A stretch of 9,841 nucleotides of DNA from Patescibacteria group bacterium UBA6816 (GTDB taxonomy: Bacteria > Patescibacteriota > Patescibacteriia > UBA2591 > UBA6264). Shown in pieces: positions 1-6,780 of the stretch. Each line of letters opens with the position of its first letter. Positions within the stretch are counted from its first letter, which is position 1. Under the pieces are notes generated by a model. It was not told the DNA's origin and ran no database searches. It saw nothing but the letters and a program-made list of their open reading frames with translations. The stretch is from NCBI GenBank assembly GCA_002452615.1, contig DKES01000030.1, positions 1-9,841 on the forward strand, in the 5' to 3' direction. The position numbers were made by a program, and so were the translations under genes.

Positions 1-1478
1 TCTTTTTTTTCTGTTTGTTCTTCTCGAGCTTTTTTTAAACATTTCTTACAATAAACCGGTCTAATTCCATCGGGAATAAAAGGAGTATAAACAACTTTTC
101 CACAATTATCACATTTTGATTCATATTTTTCTAAAGGAGAGTCAGGAAATTGTTCTCCGGGTTGAATAACACCGCTCCACCGCCCAATTTTTTCTTCGAC
201 TACTTTTCTTGGTTCAGCATAACGCTCTCGGCAAACTCGAATAATTTTTTCCTGATGACCTTCTGGTTGAGAAATCGGGGGTAAAGTAATCGCGGAAAAG
301 GGTTCTGAAGTTACTCCGTCAATCATTAATTTAACATAAACATTATATCGGTCTAAATCTACTAAATCTGTTTCATCAAAACGAGGATAAAACTCTTTAG
401 CTAAAAAAGCCGCGTCTTCTGCTCCTACGCGAAAAGCAACAATTGTTCCCACATTACCAAAAATAGAATCTCGCACAAGTTCATCTCTAAGCTGGCCAAT
501 ATATTGATGAGTTAAAATTAAATTTAAACGATATTTTCGCGCCTCAGAAAGAATATTAGCAAAAGATTCCGTAGCAAAATTTTGAAACTCATCAACATAA
601 AGATAAAAATCTTGACGTTCTTCTTCTGGAACATCTACTCGACTCATCGCCGCTAATTGTATTTTTGTAATCATCATCGCTCCCAATAAAGAAGAAGCAT
701 CTTCACCAATCCGACCCTTAGAAAGATTCATAATTAAAATCTTTTTTTGGTCCATGACTTCGCGAAGATTAATTTTAGATTTAACCTGACCCACAATATT
801 TCTAATCAAAGAAGTTGATAAAAATTGCCCCACTTTATTCTGAATTGGTAAAATCGCTTCAGTTCTTAATTTTTCCGGATAATGAGGGTATTCATCCACC
901 CAAAAAGACTTTACTACCGGGTCAGTAATTCGCTCCACTACTTTTTTTCTAAAATCCTTATCTACTAAAAGTCTCATAATTCCTAAAAGTGTACTCCCTG
1001 GATATTCAATCAAGGCTAAAATAGTGTTTCTTAAAACATATTCTAAACGCGGGCCCCAAGAATCAGCCCAAATTTTTCTAAAAACCCCGACTAATCCTGA
1101 AGCAACTAAATGACGGTGTTCTGCCCCTACTCTTTCTAAAACATTAAAGGCAATGGGATAATCAATATCAGCGGGATTAAAATAAATGACGTCATTAATT
1201 CTATTGGCCGGTACTAAATTTAAAGCTTTTTCAGCTAATTCTCCGTGAGGATCAACTACGGCTACTCCTCGGCCCGCCTGAATATCTTGATAAACCATGT
1301 TTTCAAAAATAGTTGACTTTCCTGTTCCGGTTTTACCAATAAAATACATGTGTTGACGTCGGTCAACAGTTTTAATCCCAAAACGACGACTAATATTCCG
1401 ATAATTAGTCTTAGCAAATAAAACAATGTCTTCTGTGCGGTCAGAGGGATTTAAAGAGGAAGTTTTTGGTTCTTCCAT
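1..1478 (-). CDS. TraD/VirB4-like P-loop ATPase with C-terminal zinc ribbon (partial, 3' end cut by window edge)
   Basis: The frame stays open from an ATG at 1478 to the window edge, giving 492 residues without a stop. An in-frame TAA lies 9 nt upstream of the ATG, so this is the first possible ATG. Visible motifs are a Walker A, GKTGTGKST at residues 48-56, a VVDPHGE strand at 74-80, a WGPRLEYVLRN segment at 141-151, and a Walker B, YLYVDEFQNF, with D296 and E297. This layout fits the DUF87/TraG-TraD branch of conjugation and type IV secretion ATPases, which are hexameric motors at the inner membrane. No transmembrane segment is evident, so it may be soluble or recruited by a membrane partner. 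Residues 456-480 hold CxxC-x17-CxxC (C456, C459, C477, C480), a zinc-ribbon pattern, followed by a charged K/E tail. It has its own promoter (1519-1547). DNA or pilus transport is likely; the actual substrate cannot be told from sequence. Confidence 0.85.
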   Translation of the reverse strand, partial: MEEPKTSSLNPSDRTEDIVLFAKTNYRNISRRFGIKTVDRRQHMYFIGKTGTGKSTIFENMVYQDIQAGRGVAVVDPHGELAEKALNLVPANRINDVIYFNPADIDYPIAFNVLERVGAEHRHLVASGLVGVFRKIWADSWGPRLEYVLRNTILALIEYPGSTLLGIMRLLVDKDFRKKVVERITDPVVKSFWVDEYPHYPEKLRTEAILPIQNKVGQFLSTSLIRNIVGQVKSKINLREVMDQKKILIMNLSKGRIGEDASSLLGAMMITKIQLAAMSRVDVPEEERQDFYLYVDEFQNFATESFANILSEARKYRLNLILTHQYIGQLRDELVRDSIFGNVGTIVAFRVGAEDAAFLAKEFYPRFDETDLVDLDRYNVYVKLMIDGVTSEPFSAITLPPISQPEGHQEKIIRVCRERYAEPRKVVEEKIGRWSGVIQPGEQFPDSPLEKYESKCDNCGKVVYTPFIPDGIRPVYCKKCLKKAREEQTEKK

Positions 1479-1518
1479 AAAAATATATTAGTATTTTAAA
1501 TTAAAAATCCTTATTTTT

Positions 1519-1547
1519 AGTATAATCGGTTTAATCAGGCCTGTCAA
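1519..1547 (-). promoter_or_regulatory. Sigma-70-type promoter for the ATPase gene
   Basis: On the minus strand a perfect TTGACA -35 box (1542-1547) is followed after exactly 17 nt by TATACT (1519-1524), five of six matches to the -10 consensus. Transcription would start around 1508-1513, leaving about 30-35 nt of A/T-rich leader before the ATG at 1478, with no Shine-Dalgarno. It lies wholly in the 85-nt spacer after the phosphoglycosyl transferase, so the ATPase is probably a separate transcription unit. A 7-bp inverted repeat, TTAATCA/TGATTAA (1531-1537 and 1561-1567), brackets the -35 box; whether it binds anything is unknown. I see no convincing terminator for the upstream operon in this spacer. 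Confidence 0.75.
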
Positions 1548-1563
1548 TAAAGCCTTTTTTTGA

Positions 1564-2649
1564 TTAAGAAGATTTTTTTAAGGAAAAAAAACTAATTAAT
1601 CCGACTCCTAAAAAAATTAACAGGATTAAAGCAATAATTTTGCCCCGGGTTTGTAAAAATAAGGTGCTTAAACCAAAAACCAGGGCAAAAATCCAATAAA
1701 AAAGAACAGCTCGAGAATGAGAAAATCCGGCTTTTAATAAGCGAAAATGAAAATGCTTTTGGTCTCCTTTAAAAGGAGATTGGTGATTAATAAAAACACG
1801 CTGAATAAAAACACTAATTAAATCAATAATAGCCAGCCCTAGAATCAAAAAAGTGGTAGCTACTTTACTCCCAGAAATAATAGCTAAAACTCCTAGAATA
1901 AAACCAGCCCATAAACTTCCTCCTTCTCCTAAAAAAATCTTAGCGGGATGACGATTAAAAAATAAAAAACCTAAGCTGGCTCCGGCTAAAATTAAAGCCA
2001 TTACCCCAACATCAGGTTGATAAAAAGGGGTTAAAAAACAAAGTCCGGCCATGACTAAAGCGCCAATAACTGTCAGACCAGAAACTAATCCATCTAAACC
2101 ATCTAATAATTTAGTGGAATACATTAAAATAAAAAGCCAGAAAAAAGTAATTAAATCTGCCCAAGGAGTAAAATAATAAGGAACTCCTTTTAAGGTTAAA
2201 ATTGGTATTTTGGTCTGATTAAGATATAAATAACCCTCTTGAAAAGGATGATTAATAAATTCTATTCCAATTCCGCTAATAATAATGGTTAAACAAGCTA
2301 AAATCGGCCAAATAATTTGTTTAACCGGAGCAAGATTATTTTTATCATCTCTAAATCCGCCAATCATTAAAAAAAGGCTGGCCAAAAATAAGCCAATCAA
2401 ATGTTTGTCTAAAATCTTATGGCTCCACTCTCCGGCTTTCCACCAAGCAGTTTGTCTGAGAAAAAATAAAAGAATAAAAAAACAAAGAAAAATCGCCACC
2501 CCTCCTAAAAGAGGAGTTGGTTTTAAATGAATTTTCCTTTTAATTTTAGGGTCATCAACTATTTTTCCTTTAAGGGCTAAGTGTTTAATTAAAGGAGTTA
2601 AAATAAGAGATAATCCCAAGCTAAGCAGAAAAAAGGTTAAATAAAACAT
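1564..2649 (-). CDS. WecA/MraY-family polyprenyl-phosphate phosphoglycosyl transferase
   Basis: A 361-residue integral membrane protein with about eleven hydrophobic segments. It belongs to the family that moves a sugar-1-phosphate from a UDP-sugar to undecaprenyl phosphate, the first membrane step of wall or surface glycan synthesis. Family motifs appear in order: RKIHLKPTPLLGG (38-50), the acidic pair in GGFRDDKNNL (D101, D102), TKLLDGLDGLVSG (179-191), FLGEGGS (239-245) and the histidine motif HFHFRLL (299-305). It resembles WecA more than MraY at the histidine motif. Two positions are unusual: K180 stands where Asn normally precedes the DGLDGL block, and E242 replaces the usual Asp of the GD(S/T)GS motif. 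The ATG overlaps the ruvX stop codon by one base, implying translational coupling. The sugar substrate cannot be assigned, and MraY itself cannot be excluded. Confidence 0.85.
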   Translation of the reverse strand: MFYLTFFLLSLGLSLILTPLIKHLALKGKIVDDPKIKRKIHLKPTPLLGGVAIFLCFFILLFFLRQTAWWKAGEWSHKILDKHLIGLFLASLFLMIGGFRDDKNNLAPVKQIIWPILACLTIIISGIGIEFINHPFQEGYLYLNQTKIPILTLKGVPYYFTPWADLITFFWLFILMYSTKLLDGLDGLVSGLTVIGALVMAGLCFLTPFYQPDVGVMALILAGASLGFLFFNRHPAKIFLGEGGSLWAGFILGVLAIISGSKVATTFLILGLAIIDLISVFIQRVFINHQSPFKGDQKHFHFRLLKAGFSHSRAVLFYWIFALVFGLSTLFLQTRGKIIALILLIFLGVGLISFFSLKKSS

Positions 2650-3044
2650 TATTTTTTACTTAGAATTTTATCTAAATAATCTTGTAAAATTATTTGTGCG
2701 GCTACGGCATGATTTTTCTTTTGTCCAACTAATAATCGATTCGCCATTTTAGAGGTTAATCTTTCATCAAAACTAACCAAAGGAATTTCTATTTCTTTTT
2801 CTAATTGTTTTATAATTTCATCTAAATCTTTAGTAATCATGGTCGGGTTTCCCTGAAAATTTAAAGGTCGACCAATAATAATCTTATCTATTTTTTCTTT
2901 GGCTAAAATATTTTTTAAATCATTAATCAAATCTTTTATCTTAGTAAATTCCAGAACGCGATAAGGAAAAGCCATTTTTAGCTTTTCTTCTCCTAAGGCT
3001 AAACCAAAATATTTTTTTCCCGGGTCTATTCCTAAAAAATTCAT
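2649..3044 (-). CDS. ruvX: RuvX/YqgF-family RNase H-fold nuclease
   Basis: 131 residues, close to the usual YqgF size of about 135-150. The family acts in 16S rRNA 5'-end maturation and has been proposed as a Holliday junction resolvase. The first strand, FLGIDPGKKYFGLAL (3-17), holds catalytic D7; IIIGRPLNFQG (56-65) is the second conserved block; FDERLTS (92-98) carries D93 and E94. The last motif, normally DxxAA before a helix of the type ILQDYL, reads HAVAAQIILQDYL, so H112 sits at the expected acidic position. The downstream transferase start overlaps its stop (TAATG), giving a coupled pair. It follows map after 66 nt containing a hairpin. Its place beside a ribosome-biogenesis operon fits an rRNA-processing role. 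Confidence 0.88.
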   Translation of the reverse strand: MNFLGIDPGKKYFGLALGEEKLKMAFPYRVLEFTKIKDLINDLKNILAKEKIDKIIIGRPLNFQGNPTMITKDLDEIIKQLEKEIEIPLVSFDERLTSKMANRLLVGQKKNHAVAAQIILQDYLDKILSKK

Positions 3045-3056
3045 TTTAAACTTTAC

Positions 3057-3143
3057 TTAACCCCGTTAGAAAATTTTCTACGGGTTTTAGATAAAATTAA
3101 TATTTTATAATTAAAAATAACCATATTTTTCTAACGAGGTTAA
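3057..3143 (-). repeat. 17-bp inverted repeat spanning the map 3' end and the map-ruvX spacer
   Basis: On the plus strand TTAACCCCGTTAGAAAA (3057-3073) is matched in inverted orientation by TTTTCTAACGAGGTTAA (3127-3143). The only mismatch (3063 versus 3137) becomes a G-U wobble in the minus-strand transcript, so the sense RNA could form a 17-bp stem. The right arm lies inside the final codons of map, in the LTSLEK part of the tail; the left arm lies just before the ruvX start. The left arm also takes part in a smaller local hairpin at 3062-3084, so the two structures exclude each other. Confidence 0.7.
3062..3084. other. Hairpin in the map-ruvX spacer
   Basis: On the plus strand CCCG (3062-3065) pairs with CGGG (3081-3084), and TAGAA (3067-3071) with TTCTA (3076-3080). 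The bulge is one T at 3066 and the loop is AATT. On the plus strand the stem is followed by TTTT, like a weak terminator, but no plus-strand gene reads towards it. In the sense (minus) direction the sequence after the stem is GGTTAAG, so it is not an intrinsic terminator for the map transcript. It may mark an RNA processing or stability site, or be a mobile palindromic repeat. Confidence 0.6.
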
Positions 3144-3890
3144 AACTTCTCCTCCTTGAGGGGTAATTAAAATAGTATTTTCAAAATGGGCGGACAAACT
3201 ATTATCTTCAGTAACAATGGTCCAACCATCATCTAAAGTGGCCACTGGCCAATCCCCTTCATTAACCATAGGCTCAATCGCTAAGGTCATTCCTGTTTTT
3301 AATTTTGGCCCTTGACCAGGTTGACCAAAATTAAAAACACTCGGCTGTTCATGTAATTTTTTTCCAATTCCATGCCCAGTTAATTGGCGGACCACACTAA
3401 AACCATTTTTTTCTACCCAGGATTGAATTGCCCAGGAAATATCTTCTAAATGATTTCCGGTTTTGGCTTGAGCAATGCCTTTTTGTAAAGCTTTTTTAGT
3501 CACTTCTAATAATTTTTCTTGGGCTGGAGAAATTTCTCCCACCCCTAAAGTAATGGCCATATCAGAATAATATCCTTGATATTTTAATCCACAATCTAAC
3601 CCAATAATATCTCCTTTTTTTAAAATAACTTGGGACTGAGGAATTGCGTGCACTACTTGTTCGTTAACTGAAGTACAAAGAGTGGCGGGAAATCTATTTT
3701 TTTTATCTCCATATCCTTTAAAAGCTGGTTGAACTCCTTGAGATAAAATAAGTTTTTCCGCTAACTGATCTAATTCTAAAGTAGAAACGCCCGGCTTAAC
3801 TTGCCGAGCAATTTTTTGCATCACTTCGGCCAAAATACGGCCTGCTTGACGCATTGTTTTAATTTCCTCAAAATTTTTAACAGAAATCAT
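3111..3890 (-). CDS. map: Type I methionine aminopeptidase
   Basis: 259 residues, the normal length for the short bacterial form. The enzyme removes the initiator methionine from nascent chains in the cytoplasm using a dinuclear metal centre. All five metal ligands can be located: D99 in GLDCG, D110 in SDMAIT, H173 in GHGIGKKLHE, E206 in LAIEPMV and E237 in FENTILIT. H81 in VVHAIP and H180 are the conserved substrate-side histidines. The start is 1 nt from the adk stop, so adk and map are translated together. This adk-map order after secY is the classic end of the spc operon. The short tail after GGEVLT (residues 251-259) overlaps one arm of the 17-bp inverted repeat, so it may derive from that repeat. 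The usual next genes, infA and rpmJ, do not follow. Confidence 0.97.
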   Translation of the reverse strand: MISVKNFEEIKTMRQAGRILAEVMQKIARQVKPGVSTLELDQLAEKLILSQGVQPAFKGYGDKKNRFPATLCTSVNEQVVHAIPQSQVILKKGDIIGLDCGLKYQGYYSDMAITLGVGEISPAQEKLLEVTKKALQKGIAQAKTGNHLEDISWAIQSWVEKNGFSVVRQLTGHGIGKKLHEQPSVFNFGQPGQGPKLKTGMTLAIEPMVNEGDWPVATLDDGWTIVTEDNSLSAHFENTILITPQGGEVLTSLEKYGYF

Positions 3891-3891
3891 T

Positions 3892-4548
3892 TTACAATTT
3901 TTTTTCTATTTTTCTTATGATTTCCTGAAACACTTTTTCTGGTTTTTGTTCTCCATTAATAATGATTAAATTTTTTCTTCGCCGATAAAATTCAATCGCC
4001 GGAATAACGTGTTGATGAAACCAGGTTAATCTTTTTTTAATTGATTTTTTATCCTGGTCATAATCTCTAACTTTTACCTGACCTCCACAAACCGGACATT
4101 TCTTAATATTTCTTTTTAAAAAAATCTGGCCGCATTTAGAACAAATAGCTCGATTTAATAAACGTTGAATGGCTTCTTGGTCATTAATTTTTATCCAAAG
4201 GGCTAAATGGGGTCGTGAGGAATAATATTTTTTTAAAATCCTTTCTAAGTCCCAAGCTTGACCAGCAGTACGCGGATAACCGTCAATTAAAAGTCTTCGG
4301 GATAAATCTGTTTTTTTTATTTTTTGGTCAAAAAGTTCTTCAATAAAATTATCTGGAAAATGCATTCCGGCTTTGTGCATCCAAGCAATTAAACGTCCTT
4401 TTTCATTTTTTTGTTTAGCCGCCATCCTAACTAATTCTCCCATTTCAATAACCTTCATCTTATATTTTTCCGCTAATAAGCGCGCTTGAGTTCCTTTTCC
4501 AGCTCCAGCTGAGCCCAGAATAATTAAATTAAATTTTTTGCTGGTCAT
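3892..4548 (-). CDS. adk: Adenylate kinase, zinc-LID type, divergent
   Basis: 218 residues, the long-LID length. It interconverts ATP + AMP and 2 ADP. The P-loop is GSAGAGKGT (12-20), the NMP-binding helix FPDNFIEELF (64-73), and DGYPRT (89-94) carries the AMP-site arginine R93. The LID holds four cysteines, C136, C139, C151 and C154, in CxxC...CxxC, predicting a structural zinc. R161 and R173 match the two LID/core arginines. Unusual points: the NMP motif usually reading STGD..R is EMGELVR (35-41), placing M36 where a Thr contacts AMP, and the P-loop Pro is Ala (A14). Related NMP kinases are possible, but position between secY and map and the LID cysteines make adenylate kinase by far the best reading. 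It begins 14 nt after secY. Confidence 0.92.
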   Translation of the reverse strand: MTSKKFNLIILGSAGAGKGTQARLLAEKYKMKVIEMGELVRMAAKQKNEKGRLIAWMHKAGMHFPDNFIEELFDQKIKKTDLSRRLLIDGYPRTAGQAWDLERILKKYYSSRPHLALWIKINDQEAIQRLLNRAICSKCGQIFLKRNIKKCPVCGGQVKVRDYDQDKKSIKKRLTWFHQHVIPAIEFYRRRKNLIIINGEQKPEKVFQEIIRKIEKKL

Positions 4549-4562
4549 AAAAATTAAAAAAA

Positions 4563-5837
4563 TTAAACCCCTTCATAATCATGCATGGCAATCTGAGCTT
4601 CAATTTGTCTAATTGTTTCTAAAACCACACTAACCACAATTAAAATTGCAGCTCCACCTACAGTAAAGGTGGCTAAACGAAAAACATTTTGAGTAATAAT
4701 TGGTAAAACCGCAATCAATCCTAAAAACAAAGCCCCGGCCAACATAATCCGATTACTTACTTTTGATAAATAATCTGAAGTGGGACGACCGGGTCGTAAA
4801 CCAGGAATAAATCCACCTTGTTTTTGTAAATTTTCTGCAATTTGCTGGGGATGAAAAATAATACTGGTATAAAAATAAGTAAAAAGCACCACTAAAGCAA
4901 AATATAATAATCCATAAATTAATTGGTTCTGGGTTAAACCCATCATAATTTCCCCTAAACGAGAAATAAAAGCTGTGCCAGACCGAGACATTAATTGACC
5001 AATTAAACCCGGGAACAAAACAATAGAAATGGCAAAAATAATAGGAATCATCCCGGCTTGATTTACTTTTAAGGGTAAATAAGTATCTGTGCCTCCATAC
5101 ATTTTATTTCCTCTAATTCTTCGGGCATAAGTAACTGGAATATTTCTCTGTCCTTCAGTAATAATTACTACTCCAGCAATAGTAATTAAGGCCAAAACCA
5201 TTAAAACTAATAAATTAATAAGTTGGTCTGCAGAAAAAGTAGCGATTGTTCTTTGAATAGAAATTGGAATTCCTTCCACAATTCCAGCAAAAATTAATAA
5301 AGAAATTCCATTGCCCACTTTTTTTTCTGTAATTAATTCCCCTAACCACATTAAAAAAACCGTTCCCGCAGTCATCACAATTAAAACATTAAATAATTGC
5401 CAGCCAGCCAAATCCCCAATAATAGGTTGACTTGATTGTTTAAAAAGCATAATCATACCGTAAGATTGTAAAATAGCCAAAGGAATGGTTAATAAACGGG
5501 AATATTGATTAATTTTTTGGGTTCCACTTGGACCTTCTTTACTTAATTCTTCTAAACGAGGCACAATCATGGTTAATAATTGCATAATAATTGAAGCGGT
5601 AATATAAGGGGCTACTCCCATAGCCACTAAAGAAAAATTAGACATGGCTCCCCCAGAAAGAACATTTAACATTCCTAACATTTCATTACGACCAAAAAAA
5701 TCTTTTAAATTAGCAACATTTACTCCGGGAATGGGAATATGAGCGGCAACGCGAAAAATAATTAAAATTCCTAAAACAAAAAGAATTTTTTTTCTTAAAT
5801 CTTTAATCTGCCAAATTTGTCTTATTTTTTCTAACAT
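4563..5837 (-). CDS. secY: Protein translocase channel subunit SecY
   Basis: 424 residues with ten hydrophobic segments, slightly shorter than the typical 430-440. SecY forms the protein-conducting channel in the cytoplasmic membrane together with SecE and SecG. Hallmarks are the first membrane segment leading to AAHIPIPGVN (31-40), the plug region with LNVLSGGAMSNFS (57-69), the cytoplasmic C4 loop with RRIRGNKMYGG (239-249) and PLKVNQAGMIP (255-265), the C5 loop with LQKQGGFIPGLRPGRP (337-352) that docks on ribosome and SecA, and a DYEG end (420-423). It starts 4 nt after the L15 stop, so membrane insertion machinery is co-expressed with ribosomal proteins. No unusual features beyond the short length. 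Confidence 0.98.
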   Translation of the reverse strand: MLEKIRQIWQIKDLRKKILFVLGILIIFRVAAHIPIPGVNVANLKDFFGRNEMLGMLNVLSGGAMSNFSLVAMGVAPYITASIIMQLLTMIVPRLEELSKEGPSGTQKINQYSRLLTIPLAILQSYGMIMLFKQSSQPIIGDLAGWQLFNVLIVMTAGTVFLMWLGELITEKKVGNGISLLIFAGIVEGIPISIQRTIATFSADQLINLLVLMVLALITIAGVVIITEGQRNIPVTYARRIRGNKMYGGTDTYLPLKVNQAGMIPIIFAISIVLFPGLIGQLMSRSGTAFISRLGEIMMGLTQNQLIYGLLYFALVVLFTYFYTSIIFHPQQIAENLQKQGGFIPGLRPGRPTSDYLSKVSNRIMLAGALFLGLIAVLPIITQNVFRLATFTVGGAAILIVVSVVLETIRQIEAQIAMHDYEGV

Positions 5838-5841
5838 AAAA

Positions 5842-6297
5842 TTATTTTTCCATTTTAATAACTTTCCCTCCGGCCTTGGTAATAGCTTGCTCGGCTGATT
5901 TAGAAAAAAAGTGAGCTTGGACAGTTAATTTCTTTTTTAAATTACCCTGACCTAGTATTTTAACTTTTTTATGATTATTTTTTAATAAACCCGCTGTTTT
6001 TAATTTATTTAAATTAATTGTCTCCCCTTCTTTAAATTTTTTTTCTAATAAATCCAAATTAATAATGCTAATTTGAGGAGTATTTCTTTTAAATCCTCTT
6101 TTCTTAGGAAAACCTTTAATAATATTTTTAATTCCCTTAACCTTTAATCCTTTTTTGCCTCCGGAACGAGACCGTTGCCCTTTTATTCCTCGACCAGAAT
6201 AAGTTCCCGGGTCAGAGCTATTATTTCCTCGACCGATTCTTTTTCTTTTTTTTCTTGAATTAGGATTTGGTTTTAATTGGGATAAGTTAATAGCCAT
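5842..6297 (-). CDS. rplO: 50S ribosomal protein L15
   Basis: 151 residues, normal size. L15 is a late-assembly large-subunit protein whose basic N-terminal extension threads into 23S rRNA. Visible features are LSQLKPNPNSRKKRKRIGRG (5-24), GRGIKGQRSRSG (35-46), FPKKRGFKR (63-71) and the globular C-terminal half ending in TKAGGKVIKMEK. The GGQxPLxRRxP stretch typical of model bacteria is replaced by a shortened basic segment (GIKNIIKGFPKK). A partial Shine-Dalgarno, AGGT, sits 6 nt before the ATG; it is the only plausible one in the operon. The gene follows S5 directly after 12 nt, leaving no room for L30 (rpmD), which normally lies here. Confidence 0.97.
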   Translation of the reverse strand: MAINLSQLKPNPNSRKKRKRIGRGNNSSDPGTYSGRGIKGQRSRSGGKKGLKVKGIKNIIKGFPKKRGFKRNTPQISIINLDLLEKKFKEGETINLNKLKTAGLLKNNHKKVKILGQGNLKKKLTVQAHFFSKSAEQAITKAGGKVIKMEK

Positions 6298-6309
6298 AAA
6301 TTTACCTGC

Positions 6310-6777
6310 TTAAACTTGTTCTTTTTTAAATGATTGTAAGGCCTTAATGGTGGCCTGAACATTATTCATTTTATTATTAGAGCCTAATATTTTAGCGGTT
6401 ACATTTTTAATTCCGGCCGCAGACAAAACTGTCCGCACCACTCCTCCAGCAACAATGCCGTGTCCTTTTGGTGCTGGTCTTAACAAGACTTCGGCTGCTC
6501 CGTATTTAGCTCTAATCCAATGAGGAATTGTTTCATTAACTATTGGCGGCTTAATTAAATTCTTTTTTGCTTTTTTAACTGCTTTTTCAATCGCAATAGA
6601 AACATCAGCTCCTTTGGCAATCCCGGTTCCAATTTCTCCTTGTTTATTATTAATCACAATACAGGCACGAAAACTTAAACGTTTTCCCCCTTTAACCACC
6701 CTAGTTACTCGAGCTAAGTCTACTAAATGCTGTTCAAACTCTGGGTCTTTTTCAAATTGAATTTTTCTTTTAGGCAT
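6310..6777 (-). CDS. rpsE: 30S ribosomal protein S5
   Basis: 155 residues. S5 helps maintain decoding accuracy and the mRNA entry channel of the small subunit. The double-stranded RNA-binding N-terminal domain contains the signature RVTRVVKGGKRLSFRA (23-38) followed by GEIGTGIAKGADVSIAI (47-63). The C-terminal domain has LLRPAPKGHGIVAGG (98-112) and the LGSNNKMNNVQAT segment (131-143). It starts 3 nt after the L18 stop, with no separate ribosome binding site, so it depends on coupled translation. The gene that normally follows, L30, is absent. Confidence 0.98.
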   Translation of the reverse strand: MPKRKIQFEKDPEFEQHLVDLARVTRVVKGGKRLSFRACIVINNKQGEIGTGIAKGADVSIAIEKAVKKAKKNLIKPPIVNETIPHWIRAKYGAAEVLLRPAPKGHGIVAGGVVRTVLSAAGIKNVTAKILGSNNKMNNVQATIKALQSFKKEQV

Positions 6778-6780
6778 ATA

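Noticed and set aside
1538..1561. Plus-strand GGC...GCC stem followed by seven T, terminator-like
   Set aside because: The stem is only 3-4 bp with a long loop, no plus-strand gene reads into it, and the region is better explained by the minus-strand promoter.
2285..2530. Plus-strand open frame of 81 codons
   Set aside because: It is antisense to the transferase gene, with no promoter and no recognisable protein; an expected by-product of A/T-rich coding DNA.
3062..3088. Rho-independent terminator after map
   Set aside because: The T run follows the stem only on the plus strand; in the direction of map transcription the stem is followed by GGTTAAG.
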